Part shown: positions 34,198 through 47,907 of the stretch, piece by piece | Layout: the number at the start of each line of letters is the position of its first letter | Position numbering within the stretch: the stretch's first letter is position 1 | Origin: Aedes albopictus | Lineage: Eukaryota > Arthropoda > Insecta > Diptera > Culicidae | Assembly: GCF_035046485.1 (NCBI RefSeq) | Contig: NC_085138.1 | Location: 15,193,329-15,257,328, forward strand | Length of the DNA: 64,000 nucleotides | Direction: 5' to 3' | Made by a program: the position numbers and the translations under genes | Notes under the pieces: model-generated | The model's input: the letters and a program-made list of their open reading frames with translations, nothing else | Database searches by the model: none | What the model was told of the DNA's origin: nothing

Positions 34198-35459
34198 ATG
34201 AATCATTCAACTATGCGCGAATGTCAACTTTTCGATAAATACGATAAATTCATATCTGTTCCAAATTCAAATATAATCATTGTTTTACCTATGCTGCTGA
34301 ATAAGTAGGGAGCTGTAATCGTACGCAATTGTTTGCACTTATATTTTGCATAGAATGAATTTTCAATTACGGTTTCAAAAGTCCTTACAGTATCTTAGGA
34401 AATAGTGACAGCACATTCAAGCAATCATCTAAGCCAACACGAACAGTTGTATCGCCCTGTTGAAAGTATAACTGCTGCTTATGATAATGGACAGTGCAAA
34501 ATGCTCTATGTTCGCCGAATACGTTACCAGATTTAAACGGTAGAATAATGAACATCACAAACTAACAATACAATACCAAATCTGAGTTATTTTTAGTTAC
34601 GCGCAAATTGATAACAAATTCTCAGGATCTCAGGATAACGTAGTTTCATAGATTGCTTTGGGTACATTTGTCCATTATACTGAAAGCATGTTTTATACGT
34701 CTAACCGTCTTCTCATAAGACTTTGAATCGAAATTGAGTACCTCGTTTCGGGTTTTAGTACTTGACCTCTACAATTTGATGTCCGTGTTAGGGAGCGGTT
34801 TGCATTTCTTGTATCAAATCGATTTCCAAAATGGCCTAAAAGTAGGCAATCACAAGTATGCTTATCTGATATGGCTCTTGTACGCCAGAGCGCTACAAAT
34901 GTTCATATTGAACATTGAAATTAGCACTTTTTACAAGTGGAAATACAACATGTTTCAAGCACAAATATGAAACTTGTATAACCTTAATCGAATATAAATG
35001 TTGTCTTATTTGTTTTATTCGTTATTCATTTGGTGATTTATCGGTTCAGGATTATTATCGAGTTAATCGGCAAGCCCAATTTCAGCACAGGTGTTCTTAA
35101 TTGCTTTCAATATACCGAAGAGCCTGCAAATACTTAATGAACTTGGAAAAGTCTATTCAAGGCCGCTTAAGCCAGTTCAGTTTGGTATAAGCAACCAAAT
35201 TGAATATTATCATTAGGCGCAGTACAAAGTTGTTCTTACCGGTATATCAAAGTTGATGTCTGTGTTAGGGAAACGCCATCAACGTCGGAATTTGCCAAAT
35301 GGCATAAATTCGGGAGTATTGCATCCCTGAATGTCTGTGCGAAAATCGCATTGGCGCATCCATTTTTGCCAGTAAGCTGTGTAAATTATTATCATATGAA
35401 ATTTGCTTCGGCCACGTCCTTACAACTAATGGAATTGTAAACTATTTGTGAAGCGAATA
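34198..35459. other. AT-rich DNA with a weak direct repeat
   Basis: TTGATGTCCGTGTTAGGGA (about 34776) recurs as TTGATGTCTGTGTTAGGGA (about 35250), with patchy similarity for about 100 bp after each. No gene seen. Confidence 0.4.
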
Positions 35460-38400
35460 TCATCATTTAAGTTGTTTTTCGAAATAAACCGCTGCTCTAC
35501 CAATCCCCACCGTCCCTACCCAAGAACTATTTCCCTGAACTGCGAGGAATGTCGTAAAAATCAAATGAAGCAAATGAGCGAAAAAATCTCTGCCATAAAT
35601 TTAGTCGACAACTGAATTTAATTAGCCGCCTTCCCCTGCTCAAAACGACAGAAAAAAATCTCAATCTCCTCTCGTTCACTCAATTTCCCATTAAAATACG
35701 CTCGCCGTGGCGTGTCCTGCCACCCCAACCATCCAGTCGATCCTTCTTCGAGATCGAAACCTGCAATGAAGTGTCCCCAATCCCCATCCCCTCCGGAACC
35801 ACTTCCGATAATCATCTCTAATCCAATAATCATTATCTTGGCGAAATTGGACTTGAGCTTCTTCGTGTGCAATGCATCCTCTGCTCCCTGGTCCTTGGAG
35901 AGGGAGGACATAAACTTCCGAGCGGTCACGCTTGTTCCGTCGTCCATCCGGCTGCGGGATCCGTGTGCCGGTCGTCTTTAGCCGATTTAAAAAATCGCTC
36001 AAGCTTGACATTGAGATTTGCTCTGGGAGGAACGATACTTTTTTTTCGCTTGTTGGTCGGTTGGTCCTTGGTCGCTTTGCCTCAGATTGGCTGCTTAATT
36101 CACCATCAAAGCCATTCAATTAATTCCCTCTCCTTGAGAACACGCGACGCGGAGTGGTCGCCACTCGTTTTCCACTACAACGACAACGTACCTAAGCGAG
36201 GCTGAGCGGGGAGATGCCAGATTTTCGCTCGCAGTTGACTGGCAACTAAAACATTTGTAAATTTTCAATGTAGATGGTGTTGCATACATTACGGCGTTTA
36301 TAAAATCGACATATTAAAGAAATAGTATGCATTTGAAAGGTTCCGAAGGCCTCTTAAACCGCCAACAACTGATCGGAAATGACAAAGCCGAAACGTTACA
36401 AATGTTATTATTATTATTATTATCTTTATTAACGAGATTTTCAGCCCAGGGCTGGTTCATCTCGGACGTTACAAATGTTCTGGTGTTATACAACCTGCAT
36501 TTAAACCGTTCTGATGCAGATAATGGAATAAAATCATCTGGCATCCTTGTCCGGAGATCCTCCTTCCACATGTACGGTGTAATCCCAATTACCGTCCCCC
36601 CACCCCCGATGGATCCCGGGTGACGAAACGGTCAATGGAGTGGTGCATGATTCAATCGAATTAACTTTTTATCGTCCTGCTTCGACGACGACCACCTCCT
36701 AGGGTGCGGGTGGTGTACCGGCTCGGAGAGGATCCTCATTATTTACACTCCTTGACGAGTGGGCGGCGGCGACGCCACATCGCGACCCGAACTTTCTTCT
36801 CCAATTTCCTTCGCCTAGTCTTCGTTGTGGCGGCGTGGGCGGTGGATTGGGGTTGGTCTGGCGAGCGCCCCCTACAAGGTAGGCACCACGGAAGTCACAC
36901 CAGGGACCAAGTAGGCTCGTTGAAAACCAAAGCGGAATGTAAACACACAGCATTCTTTGATGGACGCGCGCGTTAGCCGGAACAGAAGCAAAAAAAAATC
37001 GACCTATCAATTTTCCAGTCAAAAAGGGGCGCCGGAAGGGGCGAAACGATAATAATGATATTAAGAGTGTCTTTAATTGTTTAATTTGGGCAACGGAGCG
37101 GTAAAATGACGTTGATGGCGATGGCGAAAAAAAAAATGCCGGGACGAAGGAGCATTATCGCTTTTCAATTAATATTCAAATTCGGAACGCGGACGGAAGG
37201 AGGACGAATTTTAACGGGGCGAAACGTAGATCGGTTTCGGGCGATTGATAATCGGTAGGGAGAATTTCGAAGATGATGTCAGGAAAGAAATGATTGTTTA
37301 TGTTGATTAGAAGAACGGCTATGGATGATCTCGAACACAGACTTCAACTGTGTAATGGCCTAGTTCAATATAGACAGACGGGGGTGTACAACAAGAGACT
37401 TCTATCGGGTAAAAATGGATTCCCCTTTGTTTTTAAATGAATTATTGTCTGAACCCCACTTGTACCGATTGCCAGATAGTCCAACCACCACTCTTCCGGT
37501 CCCAATTGAAGGGTGAACCTCCCATCGACGGTAGCCGAAAATTCTCCTCTAATTTGATTATGATTTATAGTTAAGACGCCCAGTGAACCTTACAAATGTT
37601 TTCACTTACCCCTGTAGTCGCCATGGCACCATACCGACTAGGACTCTGATAAAACCTGCTTTGACAGCTATGTGTTCGACTCCCTCTCTTCCTCCGCCGT
37701 AGAGGGGCAGAACACCCCTTTTAATCACCCTTATCTCCCTTTCGGAGCCCCGGTAATCGTCGTCGAATAATTTTCATATCACTTAACGGGCGGATCCCTT
37801 TCTTGCGTTGATGCTCTGGGTAGACAACGCAACGACAACAAGAAAAATCGCTATTATCTATTTTCATTCACCGATGTCGTCTATAAATCCATTACGGAAA
37901 TGCATTTCAATAATGAGAGTCCTCTAACATCGTCGTCGTAGCCGCCAGCATCCAGCGCGAGTGCCATTATCAGACGATGGCGGAAGAACAGGCAAAGCCA
38001 CAAGCGGAGCATTTTCGCTAATGGAACCGGTTCGAGGGTTTGGGTGGAAGGGGAGGCAATTTTTCACCGATCTTGATATGACACAATGACGAATCTAAGA
38101 TATTATCTTCAGAAGAAGCGCGACGATGACGACGACGCGACGCGTTCGACAAACGCGTTCGACGGGAGTCCAGGCCACGGCGGTTGCATACCTTGCGGGC
38201 GTATTCCGCGACCGCCGAGAGATGGCGGTGCACGGGAAGAACCCTTCATACAGTCCCCAGCCGATAAAATGTAACTTGTGAGTTGTGTGTGATGTAAAAA
38301 CATCCCGCTGACGGTCCTCGTAAAAGAATCGCGCGAAGAGAAAAAGGGTTGCCTTTTCCCGACGTTTTTTTATACTTCTATCTCTCGCTGGAGTGTTTGG

Positions 38401-39100
38401 GCATACAAAAGGAACACTCGTCCTCGCCCGGTTGTCATTGGCTCCCTCGCCTCGCCTCGCCTTTCTAATGATTATTACTTATATATTTTCCACTCTTGAA
38501 AAGGTCCTGTTTGCATGTGTTCTTTTTTGTTTCCCACTTTGGGCCCAGAACCTGAACTAGAACCAGAAAAAAAAGATGATATATATTCGCCGTATCATAT
38601 TCCACTCGGCGAGAGGAAAAAAAACCGTGGAATCGGTTGGGCGCCAACGTCCGTCAGAAAGGATTACACACATCCACATTGGACCTGGGCTTGCCGGCCG
38701 ACCCCCGATTGACAGATTGACGCTCGGCGCGGAGAATTACTTAAATCGAGATTTCGGTGGAAAGCGTGGGCGACGCCGAAGGAAGTCCGTTCGCTCACCC
38801 ACGCTTCCGGAACGCTTCGGACGAAGTCGTAAAAAAGCGATTTCCAGCGGTGTGAACATCCCCACCACCGCCATCGTCCACGTTTCTTCTGTTTTATCTT
38901 TCATTCAAATCGCATGTCGATTCGGGTTGTCCAAGACCGTGCGCGCCGTCCAGACTCCCGGGGTTTGAGGACCGGATTTTACGCGATGTTTGGATTATGA
39001 TGCTCACACCCTACCAGCTACCAACGCTTTATGGGTAGGAAACGGTCGTCGTGTCGAACGGTTGGAACGATATGGATATCGCTACTTGTGGTCTGATGGA
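35460..39100. other. Large repeat-poor, GC-richer island (candidate regulatory DNA)
   Basis: The longest such island. Only one transposon scrap is seen, a SINE 3' end on the - strand at about 36395-36470 (AACGAGATTTTCAGCCCAGG). It has GACGACGAC runs (38122-38140, 36681-36692), CGG-rich words, and AATTAATATTCAAATTCGG near 37169, close to a word in the 18.4-kb island. Frames up to 142 codons occur on both strands, but none has recognisable domains or splice-site pairs that convince me. Regulatory function is inference. Confidence 0.4.
36395..36470 (-). mobile_element. SINE 3' fragment, second family
   Basis: The - strand reads GAGATGAACCAGCCCTGGGC, then GAAAATCTCGTTAATAAAGA and an ATAATAAT tail, the 3' end seen at 16448-16620. 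Confidence 0.7.
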
Positions 39101-39954
39101 ATTGGGGAAAAATCGAATCCCAAACAGGAGGAAGCGATATGAAATTGTAACATAAATTTTGTTTTATTCCGATTCGATGAACACGGTCGGCGGTGTCGAT
39201 TCATCAGTTGGAAAGAATAATTTTCGATGAAAAAGTGTTGCTTTTTTCGCAAAGAAGATTCGTTGGAACTTCTGGCAACACTGCTTCTTTTTTTTTCTTT
39301 TAAATATATATTTAATACTGCTTTAAGCATCGTTATGGAGCTTGAACTTCTATCAAATACATAAATGTATCTGAGTTACTGTAGAAGTTTGCAGTAAATT
39401 TGTTGAGTATCTGACAACACTATTTCCAGGACCGAATTCACACACATGAATCTGGCACCCATTCATATAACTCAATATCAGTAGGAAAAGTTTTAGTTTG
39501 GAATTTGAAAGTTTTCCGCATCAATTTTGGAAGCTTTGGAAACATAAAACAAATAGGGTATGTGTGCCATCAGTAATCTCATGCTCCCATTTTCATCCTA
39601 CTAGAAAACAAGCGATTACGGCAACGATTGACTCCGTTCTTTTTGTTTTCATTGGTGCTCACTTCTAACAAAAAATACAAAAATAAGAAACAAAGCAAAC
39701 AGTGCTTCAATTCTTTGTTTTTCGGGAGCCGCCACATGCTTAATAAGGGAACCAATACCCTAGATCGTTATGATCCTCGAAAGGAATTGAATCGCTTGGA
39801 TACTTTTTTCTATTTGAAGTGTCATTTCTTGTTCCCTTTGCAAGAAATGCTTGGTGCACTCACCTCATGTTCTTCGAAAGATAGAGGGCGTCTTCCGCAG
39901 TCTTCAGTGGGGTTCATCCTCTGGAGAGATTTTGATAAACTTATTGTAAGATGA
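39101..39954. other. No recognised feature
   Basis: Return to AT-rich DNA; only chance frames. Confidence 0.35.
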
Positions 39955-40660
39955 TTGAAAGGTGGCAGCAGTATTTTTACAAACACATAAACGACATCAC
40001 AACTTATTCGGACTACTTCCACAGTTTCAGCGAATTTATTGTAAGATCCTTGAAAAAATCAACACAAGACTACTTTCTTGGGGGATTCCACGTTCAGCTT
40101 TGCTAATGTGTTGATTTTCTTATATCTTATCACCGTCAACGTTTCGATCTGTATGTTGAGGTTCTCTTCAGGACCTGGATTTTATATCATAATGATTGGG
40201 TTTACAAACCCCAAACCATCCTCCTCTGCGCAAGAGCTTTTACGAATTAAAAGCGTTGTTCTTAGAGGATTATCCGTAAACTATTAGTGTTCCAGGATCT
40301 TTGGCGATGGCGAACGTCTTACAAGACAGCCCCGATGGATTCCTTACATGCTTTTCAAACAATTCGTTATTCGCCAATTTGTCATGGCCTTCCTCTGAAA
40401 TCCTGGAGGAATTTCTCGTAAGACTCTTTTCGAATTATCTAGATATCTTTTTTAAGATTTTATGATCGTTCAATAAAAGGTGGCAACAGTATTTTCACGA
40501 ACACCTGACCGGCGTGAAGAAAATAACCACGTCCTCATTACAGGATGCAAATTTGAGGTATTTCGGACTTCAGGCTTAGAAAAGTATTGATCTATTTTTC
40601 CACCTTCAACGTTTCGATCTATTCGTTGGGATCATCTTCAGGGTATGGCGTTTGTGTTGT
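39955..40660. repeat. Pair of diverged direct repeats with CAACGTTTCGATCT motif
   Basis: Unit 1 (39955-40190) and unit 2 (about 40465-40660) share GAAAGGTGGCAGCAGTATTT / AAAAGGTGGCAACAGTATTT, TTATCACCGTCAACGTTTCG / TTTCCACCTTCAACGTTTCG and a following CTTCAGG. The inverted GTTGAGG...CTTCAGG wording resembles motifs seen near the ends of Penelope-like retroelements, but no protein remnant supports that here. Confidence 0.5.
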
Positions 40661-41904
40661 AGGGGAAAAAATAAGAAGCTAATCAGCCGTGACTCTTCTC
40701 TGACATGAATTGGGTACTCTTGGATACTCTATTCAGGATAGAAAACTCTCTTATATTTCTCTATAGTTGAGGATTCACTACGTAACACAATTTTAAACCA
40801 TACAAGCATACTACAGTAGTATCACTTGGCATAACACGGGATCATACGATGACGGCGACTTACCTCATCGAAGCTTCACTATACTCAATGAGGCAGCATC
40901 AGTGCTTGAATCTGGGTGAATATGAAAAATCCGACCAGTTCACAGCGCCAGCAACCTCTACGAATGAACACGCAAAGGGAGCGAATAAAAAGCGAACCAA
41001 CTGCGACTGTGTGCTGAATGAACACTGCAGTTTTAGGGATGTCTTTCAACAAATTTCGTCGATCATCGATAAAAAGAGTAACTCAGAATCTCTCGGAGTT
41101 GCTCTCGTTTGCACAGTGTCTTGCCCCTAGGACTGCTGTTCCTCATCGGTCGGTTGGCTTGTGAAGCAAATTGACCGGTGAACATTCATGCTCACTTGCT
41201 GCGGGCAGTCAGTGTGAAGATGCGGAAATGATTTAGAGGATTCATTTGTTGCTCGAAACTTGTAAAAAACAATCATTTTGTTGGTATGGAAATGTCAAGG
41301 GAAATGTTGTATGTGACTATTACAATCGATTTAGTTTGAGTTTATGCCATTTTCTCTGTTATAACGGGATAAAAACCAAGTATATTCATTGCAGTATACG
41401 CCGGCGAAGAGAAAGATTCAGAGAGCCAACATTGTGCTGAGCCACCGTTTCTCAGTCTCAGTCATGAATGTGATAGCTCATGGTCCCACTTGCTTCTGAA
41501 ACATGTTAGCCATTGAAGGCGTATAGCTACTGCTGTGAGCTGAAAAGCGCCGGTCAAAATGCAACAAACATTGCTTCGTTTGGGGAAGAATGCTTCATTT
41601 TTCAAGCACTGGGCAGCGCATCAAACTGAATGACGGCCAACGATATGCATTAAGGTGGCTTAAGCTTGTATATTTAAAAAATGTCAAAAAGTTTAATGGA
41701 CACCCTTCTCATTCGGTTCTATATGATGCTACGTTGCTCTGGTAAAATTTTCAGCTAAATCCGATAACATTTGGGAGGTGCTAAACTAGTTTGTATTGGA
41801 GTTTATATGGGAACTATTTAAAATGTGGCATTGAACTATTAACTAGATTCTTCTATTCCAAGTAACAATTTGAAATCCACTTGGATTTAGTGAAATGTTG
41901 AAAA
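40661..41904. other. No recognised feature
   Basis: Includes a 93-codon + frame at 40849-41130 with no recognised domain; treated as chance. Confidence 0.35.
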
Positions 41905-42110
41905 TCTAGTGTAGTCTACACATGCACAGCCACGGATTTGAAGAATTCTGAAGAACGACAGAAGCATCGAATAGAAGCATTACTCTCATTATTATAAATG
42001 CTTGCAGTACACCGGAGATGTATTACAAGCATTTAAACGGCCAGACCTAATGTGCAGCATTATGAATACAAAAATTCTATCAAGTAGGACAGGGAACATC
42101 TCGTAACAAG
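41905..42110. repeat. Dispersed repeat, uninterrupted copy
   Basis: TCTAGTGTAGTCTACAC, CACAGCCACGG, AAATGCTTGC, TTACAAGCATTTAAACGGCC match the copy at 636-1074 in order, without the two insertions found there. Family not identified. Confidence 0.55.
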
Positions 42111-43085
42111 CATTCAGTTACGTGACTTTTTGGATAGCTGAGAATTCAGTGAAAACAATGCTTCACGACGAATATCGCCTACAGTAGGATTGTAGTATTA
42201 GTTAGGTATCCAAATAGTCAGTCGGACATGGTCCTGTCAATTAACAATAGTGATCCCTAAACCGCTCGATTTAAATATAATTTATCATCTTTTTAACGTT
42301 GTAAGGATCATACGCATCCTATTTGCATTGGCGTATTCTTAGAAGAATCCGTAGTAGATATTTTGTAGGATATGTGACGAATTTTCACTTTATTTTCGAA
42401 AGAATCTCGATTTTTTCAGAATTTTGGAAACCAGAAATCTACTTAATTTCCAGAAATTTATGCTCGAAACATAAATAAGAAAACAACACTTGAGATTTAT
42501 TTTGATACGAACTTCTGTTCAACGAATGGTTCAACTGACGAGAAAACATTGTGATTTTTAGAATTAAATTTTAAGAATTGCGAAATCGTCTATTTTTGAG
42601 AAGAAGGCATATTTTTATAAATTATTTTTATAAATTTTAACAAAAAATCAGAATCATTCTTGGAAAAGAGTAGGTTTTGTTAAAATCTTTTCAAGAATTT
42701 GAGCAAAAAATCAGGATATTTGAAAAAAAAAATGTCGTTTTTCAGTATTTTTTGGGTTTGGTACCAAAATATGACATTTTTCTCAAATATCTCGGAAACC
42801 AGTGGAGATATCGCAATTTTGAGCAAACAAATTTGGCACAATTTGGTTCTAGAATCACCGATTTAGTCTAGAAAAAATAAGTTTGAAAATTAAATTTGAA
42901 ATGATTTTTGAAAGTTTGTTCTAGCAAAAATTTCACTTGAACCCTTTGCGGCACCCCTAAATATCAACCGAAATCGCTCATTTTTGTACAGCTGACTTAT
43001 TTCGACTAGTAGATCACTTTCCACTTGAGAAATCATATATCGGAGAGATTTTTTGAAATTAGCCCCACCCTATACTTGTATTCAA
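42111..43085. other. AT-rich DNA, no recognised feature
   Basis: Nothing supported. Confidence 0.35.
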
Positions 43086-43222
43086 CCCAAGTAGCATTTT
43101 GATTACCAATTCGTCTTGTTGAGGTTTTGAGAACCATCTTAAAACCTCAGACCTTTTATTTTGGTTTTATGATTGTTGTGAGAACTTCTTCTAGACTGTT
43201 TCACTAAGAAATGTTACTTAAG
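43086..43222. mobile_element. MITE of the CCCAAGTA family, copy 3
   Basis: Left end CCCAAGTAGCATTTTGATTA, right end AGAAATGTTACTTAAG. The interior has GAGGTTTTGAGAACC and TTTTGGTTTTATGATTG. 137 bp. Confidence 0.75.
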
Positions 43223-43900
43223 AATAATTTCAGAGAACTAAGGATAAATTATCATAGATTGCTTTTCCAATTCCGCTTAGTAATCTTCTGTAAATGCTGC
43301 TTAAATGATACTTCAGAATTATGTAAAATTTCTTATGAAATACTTTATAAAAATTATTCCAGAAATTCATCCTGAAATTCTTTTCCCATTCTTTAAAGAT
43401 TCTTGCTTTAAAAAATGCTTCCACAAGAGACAACAACTTCTACAGGATATCGTAAGAAATCTTATAATGCTTCTTTGAAATTCTTTGAAGCCTGCTCTTA
43501 TGCTTTGCAAGTTATACTTAACACTTTTTGAACAACATTCCAGAATCTTTATTAGATAATCCACATCACATCAGATATCCACATATTTGTCCAAAATTCA
43601 TGAAATCTTCTAGGCGCTCTCAGAGGACCATAAAATCCTCCAAAAACTGCTCTTAAAATCCTATCAAAACAGTGTTGTGTAATAGGTTCCCTTTAAAGTT
43701 CCGCCAATAAACCAAAAAATTTGCAAAATATTTCTTCAGAGAGGAACGCAATACTTCCAATGAGCCCTAGACTGATTTTACAAACATTTGTTCCCGAATC
43801 TATCTGAGATATTCATTGTTGATTCAGCTGAAATTTACCCAGGAAATCTAATGCGGATTTCGTAAAAACATTCTGTCAGGAACACCCGTAGAAATGTCTT
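43223..43900. repeat. Degenerate short-period repeat block
   Basis: Loose AATTC/TTCC/AAATTC-rich units like those at 52.1-53.2 kb, less regular. Confidence 0.35.
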
Positions 43901-46900
43901 GCTAGAGCGGAATTTTGCTTCGTCATATGCGCTAATTCCCGTCATATCAGACGGAAAATAGCCGATAATTACACCTATTTCAACTTAACTATGCCAATGC
44001 CTCATCGAATAATTACACAAAATTTCGCGTTTAGATTTTTCACTCCACTTTCGAGTTGCAATTCTTTCTCGATTGGCATACGACGAAGGCAACCGCACTG
44101 GAGCAGCTGGTAGCCGAATTGTTCTTCATCATCGTTCAATTTTCTCTTCGCCAGATTCCGTCGATACGATGTAAACAACAAGACATTCTATCAAATTTTT
44201 GGAGAGAATTACCCAAGTTCAAAAGAAAGAATAATCATCCATTCGGCCAACTGTCATTCGGCATTCTGTCCTAAGATAAGCTCAAACATTTAATTGATAG
44301 TGCCCTATCCCCCGTAACAATGCGAATCTCCTTGCGAATCTTCAAATTTTATCTTCTGCTCATTCTACGAGTGGAGTGAAGTGGCCCAGCTCAACTCGCA
44401 TATCGAAAAATCTCGACTCGAATGAAGTGACTCGCCGTGTAAATCAAATCTCGATATGCGAGTCGAGCCCAACTGAACAGACAGAGCTAGCAAACTGCTC
44501 ACACTTTCGTGAGGGATAGGACACTACACGTTCATTTGTTTATTTTGATTTTCGCAATAATGTTAGCTCCCGTCATAATCCGCGTCGATCTCGAACCGGC
44601 TAACGATTGACAAACAAAGCTGATCAAAAATCGATATTAATTATTACACGAGTTTTTTTTTTTTGGAGGTTCGCGCACCAAGATGACCTGATGGAAGTCT
44701 GGAACATGACAAATGACGACAAAACCCAAATATGACGGGTTTCTTTCTCAGAAGGAAGGTGGGGCCCTCGCCTCGCCCCCCATCCATTTCGATTATGAGA
44801 TGCGGGGGGATTCCACTCGCAACGAATAGCCCCCATGCGAAATGTCAATTTTTCATTATTTGTCAAATGAATGCTTACTGAGCGGCGAGGTGGCGTCTCC
44901 CAGGGCCAGGCTGTAACTTTTGATTAATCATTGGTGATGAGAAGTTGGTGAAATGGTCGGCGACGAATTCGTCGAGAGTAGCGAACCAAATATTGACTAA
45001 TTTATGATCCGGGTCGAATGTAAACATGCCGCGTCGCCGTTCGCCGTGTGGAAAACAGGACAACGATGTGGCGTCGATTTATTTTCATTACTACTTCTCG
45101 TACGGATGGACGGACATGTGGATCGTGAACCAAGCTGAAGAACTGCGCGGATGGACACAGGATTCCTTTTAGAGTTCCGATTTTGACGGTTACGTAACGC
45201 GCGCCCGTGCCGTGCTGAGGTTTCTAATCCAGATCAACTCCAAAGTTGTTTCCCGAAGGGGTTTGGGGGGTAGGACACTGTCAGTGTCTTTGTGGCGATG
45301 GCACTGGCTGACATCGTCCGAGAGCCAGTATTGGCCATAATTCATAAGCCGAGAGCAAGCGGTGGCGACGACGGCGGCAAGGGCCATGTGTTACGAGTCG
45401 TCTCCTGCGAAAAAATAATCCTTTTTCTGAAGGGATTTTGCCCTGGGCCTCGCTCGGGCTTGGTCGTCGTCGTCGTCGTACCAATTCCGGTGTCATGTTC
45501 TCGGTCGGTCACCACCATCATCTGACGACGATGACGACGACCAGCAGCAACCAGCGCCTAGATGTATGTAAATAGATATAAATTTTATAAATATACACCG
45601 GCTGAGGCTGGGTTGAGAGGCTTCGAGAGATATTACTTGATGAGTCTTGATGTTTTTTTGTTCGCTGAGCTGTGGCACACATAGGGCAGATGCTGGTCCT
45701 GGCCTGGCCTGGCCTGACAAGGACATCTCCTGCCGAAAAAGCGAGGAGCCAAAAATGATATATACCTCTTAGTATTACCATTTCAAATCAGTCGACCGTT
45801 ACTTTCTGTTTCATGTGCTCGGTCGCTCTTTTTCCCGGCGCGCGTACAATGATGTCTGCAGCAGCCAGCATCATCAAGATTATCTATCACATTATTCTCG
45901 AATTCGTGGTTACCTCTTCCTCTCAAGCTGTCGGCTCGAGTTTGACTCGAAACGACAACCACTCATCCTTCCAGTCAAGGACGATGACTATGACTATGAC
46001 GACGACGACGACGACGATGGAAAACTCGAGCACCGCCATCAGCGTCAAACGAGCGCGACGACCATCAGCGGGAAAAATATTGAAAAATATTATTTATTTG
46101 TATATTTACAACTCGGTAATGTAATTGCGTTGGAATGCCGGAAGAGAAGGTCCCCACCCGCCGTATCCTTCTATATTGATCTGTCCTGGTGGAGACATAG
46201 AGAGTAGAAAAAAAGCCATGCCCGTAATTAAAAGCAGAGACAGCACTTGAAACTTTGCCACCACTTGAATTTTAACGATTTGTCCCATTCATCGAAGCCA
46301 GCAGCGCCAGGGAAATGACGAACGCGAGCAGTCATAATTTCCTATCCCTCGTACTGCCGCTCAACCATCAATCTATTGAAATTGATACACTCATTAACGG
46401 TGCCAGCCGGATGCTCCCGGGCTCTTGGCGCGGTGTCATTAGCCTGATTAATTCCGCTGCACGACGCCGTTCCTTTCGATAGCAAAAAAAAAAGCAGGAA
46501 TTTATTCAGTATTTTACGCTCCACGGGTTTCGTTATCGATGCACAAGATTCCGACGATCAAACGCCTGAATGTTTGCACTCACACTACACGTCCATCCCA
46601 GAAAACACGAAAAATGCTCCGAAACCACAACAAAAGTCCGTGTCCTTTCCCTTTTTTTGTGTGTTCTGTCCATATCTCGAACAATAAAAATGTGGTACAA
46701 GAGAGCGCCGCGACTACTGTCAATGCTGTCGCCGTTCGTTGTCCATTGAGAGCATTTTTGTGGCTTAGATCCCTTCCCACGATCCACGCAAATATTTTAG
46801 CGAGAACAAACACACAAAAAACCCAGCCTGAACCCCGAAAAAAATAATCTATACCCTATTTATGAATATATGTAGATTCCGCATCGGCTACCGTCCAGCT

Positions 46901-47111
46901 ACCCCGAGAGCCATTATTGTAAGTATCCTACCCCCCGCCGCCACTTCGCGACCACCCACCACCAGTCAGTCATCCATTTTTGACAACAAAAGAAGGGGTA
47001 GGAATCCGAAACGATCGCCGAAATTGAAAAATTATGTCCTTTTTCTTTATGCCTGCTCTGAGCTCTGGTCTGCCTCAGCAGGAACCATTATTGCGGTCGT
47101 CATTAGCTCCA
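43901..47111. other. Repeat-poor, GC-richer island up to the assembly gap
   Basis: GACGACG/CGTCGTC runs (45368-45382, 45465-45478, 45522-45542, 45985-46020), a CCTGG run (45700-45716) and an imperfect 17-bp inverted repeat (44390-44406 with 44451-44467, TCGATATGCGAG). Frames up to about 130 codons on either strand show no recognisable domains. No transposon features. Candidate regulatory DNA by analogy with the other islands. Confidence 0.4.
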
Positions 47112-47611
47112 NNNNNNNNNNNNNNNNNNNNNNNNNNNNNNNNNNNNNNNNNNNNNNNNNNNNNNNNNNNNNNNNNNNNNNNNNNNNNNNNNNNNNNNNN
47201 NNNNNNNNNNNNNNNNNNNNNNNNNNNNNNNNNNNNNNNNNNNNNNNNNNNNNNNNNNNNNNNNNNNNNNNNNNNNNNNNNNNNNNNNNNNNNNNNNNNN
47301 NNNNNNNNNNNNNNNNNNNNNNNNNNNNNNNNNNNNNNNNNNNNNNNNNNNNNNNNNNNNNNNNNNNNNNNNNNNNNNNNNNNNNNNNNNNNNNNNNNNN
47401 NNNNNNNNNNNNNNNNNNNNNNNNNNNNNNNNNNNNNNNNNNNNNNNNNNNNNNNNNNNNNNNNNNNNNNNNNNNNNNNNNNNNNNNNNNNNNNNNNNNN
47501 NNNNNNNNNNNNNNNNNNNNNNNNNNNNNNNNNNNNNNNNNNNNNNNNNNNNNNNNNNNNNNNNNNNNNNNNNNNNNNNNNNNNNNNNNNNNNNNNNNNN
47601 NNNNNNNNNNN
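47112..47611. other. Assembly gap, exactly 500 N
   Basis: A round-number run of N, so the true size is unknown. It abuts a nearly perfect 23-bp array, which probably caused the break. Translations running across it are artefacts. Confidence 0.98.
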
Positions 47612-47907
47612 AATCCTCCCCAGGATTCTGGGAGAATCCTCCCCAGGATTCTGGGAGAATCCTCCCCAGGATTCTGGGAAAATCTTCTCCAGGATTGTGT
47701 GAAAATCCTCCCCAGGATTCTGGGAGAATCCTCCCTAGGATTGTGTGAGTCCCTCCCCAGGATTCTGGGAGAATCTTTCCCACGATTCTGGGAGAATCCT
47801 TCCCAGGATTCTGGGAGAATCTTCCTAAAGATTGTGGAAGGATAATTCTCAGGTTTCTCGGGGAATTCTCCACAGGGATCTTGGAAAATCCTGTTCAGGA
47901 TTCTAAC
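47612..47907. repeat. 23-bp minisatellite, about 13 visible units
   Basis: Unit of 23 bp containing CCTCCCCAGGATTCTGGGAG. Units next to the gap are identical or nearly so; those toward 47907 are increasingly diverged, so the array is most homogeneous at the gap. The unit contains an inverted CCCAG/CTGGG pair. It resembles the 24-bp degenerate blocks elsewhere in the window. Confidence 0.95.

Noticed and set aside
35691..36119. A 142-codon - strand gene
   Set aside because: Overlapped by frames of similar length on the + strand; no recognisable domain or conserved motif.
46862..47873. Open frames of 222-327 codons on both strands around 47 kb
   Set aside because: Most of each frame is the 500-N gap, and the rest is a 23-bp minisatellite; they are artefacts.
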